Of a stretch of DNA of 64,000 nt, positions 29,101 to 35,935 are shown one piece after another. Position 1 is the first letter of the stretch. Each line of letters opens with the position of its first letter. Under the pieces are notes generated by a model, which was given only the letters and a program-made list of their open reading frames with translations, ran no database searches and was not told where the DNA came from. A program made the translations under genes and the position numbers. This DNA is from Methanospirillum lacunae (GTDB taxonomy: Archaea > Halobacteriota > Methanomicrobia > Methanomicrobiales > Methanospirillaceae): NCBI RefSeq assembly GCF_046195335.1, contig NZ_CP176093.1, one strand, 5' to 3'.

Positions 29101-32100
29101 TGCAATCAACCTACTCGTTTCTGATGGTCTCTTATTAACCAAGGCTATCGAAGAGGGAAAACTTGGTACAAGATCTGATACGAGTAAACACTTTGGGGAA
29201 TTCAGGGCTGTTATTCAGGGATTCAATAATACCATAGACGCCGTGGTCAAACCTCTGAACATGTCGGCAGAGTACATGGACCGTATCTCCAAAGGTGATA
29301 TTCCGGAAAAGATCACCGATGTGTATTACGGAGACTTCAACGAGATCAAGAATAATCTGAATGTATGTATCGATGCAATTAACCGACTCGTCTCAGATGG
29401 TCTTTTATTAACTAAGGCTATCGAAGAGGGAAAACTTGGTACCAGATCAGATACGAGTAAACACTTTGGTGAATTCAGAGCGGTTATCCAGGGATTCAAT
29501 AATACTCTTGATGCAGTTGTCCAGCCCTTGAATATGACCGCAGAATACATGGATCGTATTTCAAAGGGAGATATTCCGGAAAAGATCACTGATGTGTATT
29601 ATGGAGACTTCAACGAGATCAAGAATAATCTGAATGTATGTATAGATGCAATCAACCTACTCGTTTCTGATGGTCTTTTATTAACTAAGGCTATTGAAGA
29701 GGGGAAACTTGGTACAAGATCTGATACGAGTAAACACTTTGGGGAATTCAGGGCTGTTATTCAGGGATTCAATAATACCATAGACGCGGTTGTTAAACCT
29801 CTGAACATGTCAGCAGAGTACATGGACCGTATCTCCAAAGGTGATATTCCGGAAAAGATTACCGATGTGTATTACGGAGACTTCAACGAAATTAAAAACA
29901 ACTTAAACGTTTGTATCGAGGCAATTAACAGATTAGTATCTGATGGATTACTTCTTACCAAAGCGATGGAAGAAGGAAAACTTGGAACAAGAGCTGATAC
30001 AATACATCATTTTGGAGAGTTTAAGGCCGTAATTGACGGGTTTAATAATACTATTGATGCTGTGGTTAAACCACTGAACATGTCAGCAGAGTATATGGAC
30101 CGTATCTCCAAAGGTGATATTCCTGAAAAGATCACTGATGTGTATTATGGAGACTTCAACGAGATCAAGAATAATCTGAATGTGTGTATCGATGCAATCA
30201 ACCTACTCGTTTCTGATGGTCTCTTATTAACTAAGGCTATCGAAGAGGGAAAACTCGGTACAAGATCTGATACAAGTAAACACTTTGGGGAATTCAGGGC
30301 TGTTATTCAGGGATTCAATAATACCATAGACGCCGTGGTCAAACCTCTGAACATGTCAGCAGAGTACATGGACCGTATCTCCAAAGGTGATATTCCGGAA
30401 AAGATCACCGATGTGTATTACGGAGACTTCAACGAAATTAAAAACAATTTAAATGTTTGTATTGAGGCCATTAACAGATTAGTATCTGATGGACTGCTTC
30501 TTACCAAAGCGATGGAGGAAGGAAAACTTGGAACAAGAGCTGATACAACACATCATTTCGGAGAGTTCAGAGCCGTAATTGACGGGTTTAATAATACTAT
30601 TGACGCTGTGGTTAAACCTCTGAACATATCGGCAGAGTACATGGACCGTATCTCCAAAGGTGATATTCCGGAAAAGATCACTGATGTGTATTATGGAGAC
30701 TTCAACGAGATCAAGAATAATCTGAATGTATGTATCGATGCAATCAACCTACTCGTTTCTGATGGTCTTTTATTAACAAAGGCTATTGAAGAGGGAAAAC
30801 TCGGTACCAGATCTGATACGAGTAAACACTTTGGGGAATTCAGGGCTGTTATTCAGGGATTCAATAATACCATAGATGCGGTTGTTAAACCTCTGAACAT
30901 GTCAGCAGAGTATATGGACCGTATCTCCAAAGGTGATATTCCTGAAAAGATCACTGATGTGTATTACGGAGACTTCAACGAGATCAAGAATAATCTGAAT
31001 GTATGTATCGATGCAATCAACCGACTCGTCTCAGATGGTCTTTTATTAACTAAGGCTATCGAAGAGGGAAAACTTGGTACCAGATCAGATACGAGTAAAC
31101 ACTTTGGTGAATTCAGAGCGGTTATACAAGGATTCAATAATACTCTTGATGCAGTAATCAAGCCCCTAAATATAACCGCAGAGTACATGGACCGTATCTC
31201 CAAAGGCGATATTCCTGAAAAGATCACTGATGTCTATTATGGAGACTTCAACGAGATCAAGAATAATCTGAATGTATGTATCGATGCAATAAATCTACTG
31301 GTCTCCGATGGTATTGTGTTATCAGAAGCAGTAGACATGGGGAATCTTACCAAACGAACGGATATATCAAAGCATAACGGTAAATTTAAAGAATTAATTA
31401 CTGGATTTAATAAAACATTAGATGCTGTAGTTGTTCCATTTCGTGTAGTTAATGATCAAATTATTGAAATTGCTGCTAGTTCAGAAGAAGCAACAGCTAG
31501 TATTGAAGAGGTTGCTTCCGGTTCAAGGGAAGTTGCATCAAATTCTGAACAGGTCAGCCTAAATGCAGAAAAGAGTAACGATGCCCTGAGGCAGGTGCTT
31601 AAGACCATGGAGGATCTCTCTGTTACAGTTACTCAAGTTTCTTTAAAGGCTGATTCAGTTTCTAAAATTGTATATACTGCAAATAAACTTTGTGAACAGG
31701 GATCTGGTTTTGCTCAGAAAGCGGAACAAGGTATGATAGGGATAACTAAATCTACCGATGAAGTCGGTGTGATTGTGAATGGCATAAAAAGTAAAATGGA
31801 TGAGATTGGCAAGATCGTTAATCTCATCTCTGACATCTCTAGTCAAACAAATCTTCTCGCACTTAATGCAGCTATAGAAGCTGCAAGAGCTGGTGATGCT
31901 GGACGAGGATTTGCAGTCGTCGCTGCTGAAGTAAAATCCCTAGCTCAGGAATCACGAAGATCTGCTGAAAATATTGCAGAAATGATATCCGGATTACAAC
32001 AGAATTCAAATGCAGCCTCTACGGCGATGGAAACTGCCGACATAGAAGTGAAAGCAGGCAATGAAGCTCTTGGAGGAACTTTAGAGATCTTTACAAAAAT

Positions 32101-32362
32101 AGTTGAAACTGTCAGAGATATCAGTATGAATATTGAGGAGGTTGCCTCCGCCTCTGAAGAACAGGCTGCATCAGTCGAAGAAATTACAGCAAGCATTAAT
32201 GAGGTATCTTCTATTGTAGAAGAAACAGCAAAAGAAGCACATAAAGCTTCTGATACTACTCAGGAAACTACAGCAGCGATAGGTCAGATTAGTCATGTGG
32301 TGAGTGGTCTCTCAGGTGTCGTTGAGACTCTTTCCTCTGAAATAAAAAGGTTTGACATATAA
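26129..32362 (+). CDS. Giant soluble chemoreceptor with two PAS domains and a ~31-HAMP array (receptor 2)
   Basis: 2,077 aa with no transmembrane segment. PAS 1 lies at ~10-125 (LFDALDLPAFTVDRSLTIR through VGAVHYFIDQ). A HAMP pair follows at ~130-215, then PAS 2 at ~245-355 (FDSLSIPVIMIDGQSNISYANQ). From ~357 a diverged unit is followed by fourteen 91-aa HAMP-pair units (residues 450-1723) and a last half unit (LVSDGIVLSEAVDMGNLTKRTD). The MCP signalling domain occupies ~1775-2077, with tip QTNLLALNAAIEAARAGDAG and GRGFAVVAAEVKSLAQES. By my count there are 31 consecutive HAMP-like domains after PAS 2. It should signal through the CheW encoded 10 bp downstream. PAS domains suggest a redox or small-molecule cue inside the cell. 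It is a paralogue of receptor 1, which lacks the PAS domains. Confidence 0.92.
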   Translation: MEQPEQLPDDSTFKIADLELFDALDLPAFTVDRSLTIRTINYPAAGFVGIPPEFCIGKNYREIFNLEDGKEGVDPTELVIKNNIPRAGEGIVRVKSESIPVKYGAKPISQQNGEVVGAVHYFIDQRQNEVLHEITHVLNDIREGNLDVRIDLTPYEGEVRGILEAVNTLIDTMSKPLIEVAFSLKELNEGKNPKKLSTERLGFYQKFAEIVNFTINFKGNNKTSSVDLTKNDSLEETLTGSSSNFSDLFDSLSIPVIMIDGQSNISYANQVAFTTVRKSSKELLGLPITLAFENTDSDIITNTLLKVISGDTPDGQVSLHLIGQDSPVSCVIDPIKSPSGSRIGAILTLLVGASGDIRVIEDLKRVMHEVEEGSLKAVISEQKYSGNSRVIVDTVNALIRSLSEPFTLFAITINQISAGKIPDRIPNQYSGELANITVDLNTTIDAIDLLISDGLLLTTAIEEGKLDVRTDASRHQGQFKAVIQGFNNTLDAVIQPLNITAEYLDRISKGDIPKIITDTAQGDFNKIRNNLNVCIDAINLLVSDGLSLTKAIEEGKLGTRSDTSKHFGEYRAVIQGFNNTLDAVVQPLNMTAEYMDRISKGDIPDKITDEYHGDFNEIKNNLNLCIDSINLLVSDGLLLTKAIDEGKLGTRSDTNKHFGEFRAVIQGFNNTLDAVVQPLNMTAEYMDRISKGDIPAKITDEYHGDFNEIKNNLNVCIDSINLLVSDGLLLTTAIEEGKLGTRADTTHHSGKFRAVIDGFNNTLDAVVKPLNISAEYVDRISKGDIPEKITNEYHGDFNEIKNNLNVCIDSINRLVSDGLLLTTAIEEGKLGTRADTTHHSGKFRAVIDGFNNTLDAVVKPLNMSAEYVDRISKGDIPEKITDEYYGDFNEIKNNLNVCIDSINRLVSDGLLLTKAMEEGKLGTRADTTHHFGEFRAVIDGFNNTIDAVVKPLNMSAEYMDRISKGDIPEKITDVYYGDFNEIKNNLNVCIDAINLLVSDGLLLTKAIEEGKLGTRSDTSKHFGEFRAVIQGFNNTIDAVVKPLNMSAEYMDRISKGDIPEKITDVYYGDFNEIKNNLNVCIDAINRLVSDGLLLTKAIEEGKLGTRSDTSKHFGEFRAVIQGFNNTLDAVVQPLNMTAEYMDRISKGDIPEKITDVYYGDFNEIKNNLNVCIDAINLLVSDGLLLTKAIEEGKLGTRSDTSKHFGEFRAVIQGFNNTIDAVVKPLNMSAEYMDRISKGDIPEKITDVYYGDFNEIKNNLNVCIEAINRLVSDGLLLTKAMEEGKLGTRADTIHHFGEFKAVIDGFNNTIDAVVKPLNMSAEYMDRISKGDIPEKITDVYYGDFNEIKNNLNVCIDAINLLVSDGLLLTKAIEEGKLGTRSDTSKHFGEFRAVIQGFNNTIDAVVKPLNMSAEYMDRISKGDIPEKITDVYYGDFNEIKNNLNVCIEAINRLVSDGLLLTKAMEEGKLGTRADTTHHFGEFRAVIDGFNNTIDAVVKPLNISAEYMDRISKGDIPEKITDVYYGDFNEIKNNLNVCIDAINLLVSDGLLLTKAIEEGKLGTRSDTSKHFGEFRAVIQGFNNTIDAVVKPLNMSAEYMDRISKGDIPEKITDVYYGDFNEIKNNLNVCIDAINRLVSDGLLLTKAIEEGKLGTRSDTSKHFGEFRAVIQGFNNTLDAVIKPLNITAEYMDRISKGDIPEKITDVYYGDFNEIKNNLNVCIDAINLLVSDGIVLSEAVDMGNLTKRTDISKHNGKFKELITGFNKTLDAVVVPFRVVNDQIIEIAASSEEATASIEEVASGSREVASNSEQVSLNAEKSNDALRQVLKTMEDLSVTVTQVSLKADSVSKIVYTANKLCEQGSGFAQKAEQGMIGITKSTDEVGVIVNGIKSKMDEIGKIVNLISDISSQTNLLALNAAIEAARAGDAGRGFAVVAAEVKSLAQESRRSAENIAEMISGLQQNSNAASTAMETADIEVKAGNEALGGTLEIFTKIVETVRDISMNIEEVASASEEQAASVEEITASINEVSSIVEETAKEAHKASDTTQETTAAIGQISHVVSGLSGVVETLSSEIKRFDI
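27476..31297 (+). repeat. Fourteen tandem 273-bp HAMP-pair repeats within receptor 2
   Basis: The LISDG codons at 27476 and the equivalent codons of the last half unit at 31298 are exactly 14 x 273 bases apart, so no indel has entered the array. Units 6, 10 and 12 form one class (AMEEGKLGTRADT...HHFGEF). Units 7, 9, 11 and 13 form another (RSDTSKHFGEF...NNTIDAVVK). Units 8 and 14 form a third (RSDTSK...NNTLDAV). The order of units 6-8 is repeated in 12-14, which points to block duplications. Confidence 0.95.
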
Positions 32363-32372
32363 GGAAGGATCT

Positions 32373-32939
32373 ATGTCAGAAATTCAAATATCAGAATCTG
32401 ATATACCTTCTTCAAAAATAAAAATTACAAGTGAAAACGAAACTCTAGGTTTCGTAGATGAAGAAATTCAGATTGTGGAATTTATCAGCGGCAATGAACA
32501 TTATGCAATTAATTTGTTTGATGTCAGGGAAGTTGTGGAATATACTCGAATAACCCGCGTCCCGAATACTCATAGATATATGCGAGGAATTATCGACCTC
32601 AGAGGAGAAATAATGCCAGTTATAGATTTGGGGGTACTTCTTCATTCTCATGATATGAATAACGTATCAGAAAAAGAAGAAAACTGCAGGTTCATTGTTC
32701 TTGATGAACATGTTGTCAACAAAAAAGTTTGTATAATGGTAACCGATGTTCTTTCGGTCTCCACTTTTTCCAGTAGTCAAGTGGATACGGGATCAACATG
32801 TGAAAATGAAAAAACGGGCCATATTCTTGGTATTATTCGAAAAGAGTTACGTAACGCAGATAAAATATCGAATGCTCTCTTAATTTGGATTAATATTGCA
32901 AGCCTTCTCCATGGTATTGAGATTAATTCTTTAAGATAA
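32373..32939 (+). CDS. cheW: CheW-type coupling protein, paired with receptor 2
   Basis: 188 aa from the ATG at 32373, which has AAGGAAGGA just upstream; a TTG seven codons earlier overlaps the receptor gene. CheW landmarks are IQIVEFISGNEHYAINLFDVREVVE, YMRGIIDLRGEIMPVIDLGVLL, CIMVTDVLSVSTF and the final ILGIIRK...LIWINIASLL. It is homologous along its length to the CheW after receptor 1. An N-terminal ~35-residue polar tail is longer here. Co-transcription with receptor 2 is likely, as only 10 bp separate them. Confidence 0.9.
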   Translation: MSEIQISESDIPSSKIKITSENETLGFVDEEIQIVEFISGNEHYAINLFDVREVVEYTRITRVPNTHRYMRGIIDLRGEIMPVIDLGVLLHSHDMNNVSEKEENCRFIVLDEHVVNKKVCIMVTDVLSVSTFSSSQVDTGSTCENEKTGHILGIIRKELRNADKISNALLIWINIASLLHGIEINSLR

Positions 32940-33933
32940 TCTCAAAATGGCGTATTTTTTAAATATAATGATTATTCATACCTCATATCGTAGAAATTAT
33001 AGATGTTATATCAATTCGCAGATGTCTTAGTGAAGAAGAAGTAATTAAGAACATCTCAATGTGCCTCTTTGCATGTTTCAATTCTCTGTATTTTTTTTAG
33101 AATTATACTTTTATGTAATCGATGTTTCAAATTAAGGAATAAAACAATATTTTAACTAATAATCTTTTCTTATTCGTATAAGAGAAACCATTTAATCTGA
33201 ATCTTCCCATTCTTTATTTACAATATTCTTTTGAACTACTGATATTGCAGAGGAATATGAGACATATAATTGAATCAATAATATACTTTACATTGAAAAA
33301 ATTAAAAAAATGAATATATATATTATATCATTATATGTCGGGGATAATTCAGGATGTATTGATTCTCTTCATGATCATCATGAATATCTCTGTCAGACCA
33401 ATCTTTAAGAACAAGTTTGATACCAAATCCTAGTTTCCAGTTCTGATAAATTTCTTTGATGATAAAAGAGACAAAATCAGATTTTTGATGGTTGAGTTAC
33501 CTTTTCTAATCCTTTCAATATCAGGGGAATTTTGAATTATGGTTTTGTTGATGGTATTGACCAGTTGTCAATGATAATGATATGGATTGGAACACTAATT
33601 AGGTAGGGCTGGATTTTTTTAAATACTAACAATAAGATATCTTGTTTTTCCAAATTATTGATGCCCTTTCTTATCTATGTCATATGTGGTTCATATTTAT
33701 CTCATCTGAAAAACTAATCTAAATGTCCTATGATTATGATCATTCTTTCCCGTATAGATCACCCTAATTAAAAGATAACCCTATAGATTTAGTGAAAAAT
33801 ATTTATGGTTATGAAGATCCCTATATGATTACGAATTCGAAATTATGTTTATATATGTATCAAAGATACGGTTCGAAATATCTCAAAAAATGAAATAATA
33901 AGTATGGCATAAGGTGCCCAATACTTTGTTTAT
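32940..33933. other. Intergenic region, ~1 kb, with decayed gene
   Basis: Very AT-rich. It contains a frameshifted minus-strand gene remnant at 33323-33720 (annotated separately). The remainder shows no coding character, tRNA or repeat that I can support. Confidence 0.5.
33323..33720 (-). pseudogene. Frameshifted remnant of an unrecognised gene
   Basis: On the minus strand three protein-like segments lie in successive frames. They are NLEKQDILLLVFKKIQPYLI continuing to SVPIHIIIIDNWS, then INKTIIQNSPDIERIRKGNS, then DFVSFIIKEIYQNWKLGFGI continuing to KDWSDRDIHDDHEENQ, ending at TAA (33323). The composition (I/K/N-rich but with W, D, E and R in patterned positions) is unlike the surrounding noise. 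At least two frameshifts and no start codon are present. I do not recognise the family. Confidence 0.4.
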
Positions 33934-34263
33934 TTACAGGATTATCCCGGCAATCACCAGAGTCGGAAGCAAAGTCACCAATGCAATATGTGGTGCATAT
34001 GCCGGAGCGGTCTGGAAATTATATTTTAATATTTTAAACATCTGGGTGTATGCTGTGATTACTGCCAGGAACTGGAGCACTGCAGCAAGGTAATACACAC
34101 CGGAATTTCCTGAAATAATTGCAGCCAGTGTTGCAAGCATGGCGATTATGAGCATTCCAAAATGCGGAGCAAGACCCATTCCCTGCATCCTGAAGACAAT
34201 AAATCCGGTTACGATACTGCTGATCATCACAGCAAGCGTCAAAACAAAGTATATCTGTTCCAT
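33934..34263 (-). CDS. Small integral membrane protein, unknown function
   Basis: 109 aa with four predicted membrane helices: residues ~5-25 (FVLTLAVMISSIVTGFIVF), ~32-52 (HFGMLIIAMLATLAAIIS), ~55-75 (VYYLAAVLQFLAVITAYTQM) and ~90-109 (IALVTLLPTLVIAGIIL). No conserved charged or metal-binding residues stand out. It is the last gene of the DUF169 / TusA-DsrE operon, 8 bp after the TusA-DsrE stop codon, so it probably works with those proteins, perhaps as a transporter or anchor for the sulfur species they handle (inference). Confidence 0.7.
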   Translation of the reverse strand: MEQIYFVLTLAVMISSIVTGFIVFRMQGMGLAPHFGMLIIAMLATLAAIISGNSGVYYLAAVLQFLAVITAYTQMFKILKYNFQTAPAYAPHIALVTLLPTLVIAGIIL

Positions 34264-34271
34264 AATAACCC

Positions 34272-35117
34272 TCAGAAATTTACGATGCTGAATGCAGGAT
34301 CACTAAGCAACTGCAGGTATGTTGCAGCCCCGGCAATTTTTATGCCATCGACAAGATCCGTGTCTTTGATTCCCCGGAATGATGCACTCAGTTCACAGGC
34401 AAATACCGTAGCCCCGGCATCGAGAACCTCTTTCATCATACTATCAAGCCGGTCAAAAGCCGGATGCTTGACACTGGCTGCATTTCCAGCCCTGGCAATG
34501 CTTACTCCATCCATGAGCAGGAAGATGGTGACTGGTTTTCCCATGCTCTGGGCAACTTTTGCGAAGAGGAACGTTGCATAGGCACGTTCGGCATTTCCGA
34601 TCCCATTGCTCTGAACTATGAGCACCTTCTCTTTCTGGACAGAAACCCCGGTTGATTGTGGTTTCTCGGCCTTCTCAACAACAAGGAAAAATTTCCCCTC
34701 CGCTTGACCGGTTGAGACAATCTTTGATCCAGCCGAGTTGACAGCAGCAGATATATCGTGGACAGAATCCTGGTTTGCAGCAATGATCTTCAGCTGTTCA
34801 CCGGTTGACATATCCTTGAGCAGAGATCCTACGGTGATGACAGGACCGGGGCAGACATCTCCGCAGACATCAATCTCCTTCATCGTCTGACCGGTTGGGA
34901 TAAACCTCATTTCAATAGTGTTTCCTGATTTCTGCGTTTCAACAGAATATCCAAATTGTTGCGCAACAAGGTCAAGACCGTTACCATTCCCTTCACTGAT
35001 AATAAAGAGAAACTCTTCTTTCTCATCCGAATTTTTAAGAATGTTTCTGATAAGAAATGAGAGGTTCGGATCCTGGATTCCATACAATGAGATAGATCTC
35101 ATTGGCTTTACCCCCAT
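34272..35117 (-). CDS. TusA-DsrE fusion-type sulfur carrier protein
   Basis: 281 aa. Residues ~1-75 resemble the second half of a TusA-like fold (FLFIISEGNGNGLDLVAQQFGYS) without its Cys motif. Residues ~78-150 are a TusA/SirA domain with the active-site motif VCGDVCPGPVITVG; the Cys of CPGP carries persulfide sulfur in this family. Residues ~165-281 are a DsrE-like domain (VLIVQSNGIGNAERAYATFLFAKVAQSMG; ATVFACELSASFRGI with a Cys at the DsrE position). It should relay sulfane sulfur. The ATG at 35117 lies inside the end of the DUF169 gene; the ATG at 35102, preceded by GGGGGT, is an equally good start. It is the middle gene of a three-gene operon. Confidence 0.82.
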   Translation of the reverse strand: MGVKPMRSISLYGIQDPNLSFLIRNILKNSDEKEEFLFIISEGNGNGLDLVAQQFGYSVETQKSGNTIEMRFIPTGQTMKEIDVCGDVCPGPVITVGSLLKDMSTGEQLKIIAANQDSVHDISAAVNSAGSKIVSTGQAEGKFFLVVEKAEKPQSTGVSVQKEKVLIVQSNGIGNAERAYATFLFAKVAQSMGKPVTIFLLMDGVSIARAGNAASVKHPAFDRLDSMMKEVLDAGATVFACELSASFRGIKDTDLVDGIKIAGAATYLQLLSDPAFSIVNF

Positions 35118-35788
35118 TTTTCCTGGAAAATCTTAAGAGCTTCAACCATAGCCTGAAGATTTTTCGCAGGAACCCCGATGATAACCTCATCATCAGCAAT
35201 ACCAGAATTCTTGCGTGAACCGTTGCATCCTAAGGTCATATTCAGGACTCCTCGTTCTTTCACGGCACAGACTGCATCTGCACATACTGATTGAATTGCT
35301 GCGTAATCTGCTGCAATTCTTCCTCCTTTTTCATGGAGATATGCCTGTGAAAGACGGAGTGCCTGCTTTGGATTGACAATAAACACAACAGAGTCAGGTT
35401 CAAACTCAGCTGATTCAAGTGGTGAATAGACGGTTGCATAGTATGAATCAGAAACCTTGGGAATTGCAGTCATCGTTTCAAGGGCTCCTTCAGGTGTTTT
35501 GAAGTTTCCAAGTTTCTGATAGAACTGCCCGGTTGCGATATTTTCAGGCATTGGTTCAATGCCAAGTACTGCTGCCCCACCTTTACATAGATGTTCTGCC
35601 TCGGTTGCATACCCTTTGGTTCCCTTGAGTCGTGCATCCTGAACAAACTGACAGTGCCTGCTCTTCTCGGGCATCTTTTCATATCCGGCCGGGATGTCTG
35701 CAACATCCTTGGCAAGTTTTACAGCAACCGGACTTCCTTTCATTCCGAGTAGTTCTTTGAGTTCTTCAGCAATTTGTGTGTATATCAT
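35108..35788 (-). CDS. DUF169 family protein
   Basis: 226 aa. The family pattern is clear: GMKGSPVAVKLAKD at the start, the CQFVQDAR block, EHLCKGGAAVLGI, then VVFIVNPKQALRLSQAY, and a closing GCNGSRKNSGIADDEVIIGVP. Conserved cysteines (in RHCQF, HLCKGG, SVCADAVC, LGCNGS) suggest metal or cofactor binding. DUF169 proteins are common in methanogens and anaerobes, often near redox genes, with no settled function. It is the first gene of the operon with TusA-DsrE and the membrane protein. It diverges from the HTH-PAS-GAF regulator at 35936, with two copies of a palindromic sequence between them. Confidence 0.85.
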   Translation of the reverse strand: MIYTQIAEELKELLGMKGSPVAVKLAKDVADIPAGYEKMPEKSRHCQFVQDARLKGTKGYATEAEHLCKGGAAVLGIEPMPENIATGQFYQKLGNFKTPEGALETMTAIPKVSDSYYATVYSPLESAEFEPDSVVFIVNPKQALRLSQAYLHEKGGRIAADYAAIQSVCADAVCAVKERGVLNMTLGCNGSRKNSGIADDEVIIGVPAKNLQAMVEALKIFQEKWG

Positions 35789-35836
35789 AATTCATCCTCA
35801 CACCATGAGCCACCGGGATGTTGACTCTGTAGTGTA

Positions 35837-35851
35837 ACTATACTGTATAGT
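35837..35851. promoter_or_regulatory. Palindromic operator candidate O1
   Basis: ACTATAC-T-GTATAGT is a perfect 15-bp dyad with a single central base. It lies 49 bp upstream of the DUF169 start, in the spacer shared with the divergent regulator gene. A near-identical copy is at 35919-35933. Confidence 0.55.
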
Positions 35852-35918
35852 ATAATCTTACTTATACTTTATCCTCATATTTACGTTCCTGGTGAACTTA
35901 TTAATACATGTGGATTAC

Positions 35919-35933
35919 ACTATACAGTATAAT
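35919..35933. promoter_or_regulatory. Palindromic operator candidate O2
   Basis: ACTATAC-A-GTATAAT matches O1 at all but two positions, and both copies continue with ATC or its near equivalent. It ends two bases before the ATG of the HTH-PAS-GAF regulator. It would overlap the transcription start of a leaderless mRNA, so binding there should repress the regulator (inference). Confidence 0.5.
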
Positions 35934-35935
35934 CT

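Noticed and set aside
17243..31297. Possible CRISPR-like or mobile repeat
   Set aside because: The repeats are 273 bp, in frame, without spacers, and encode HAMP domains. They are protein-coding repeats.
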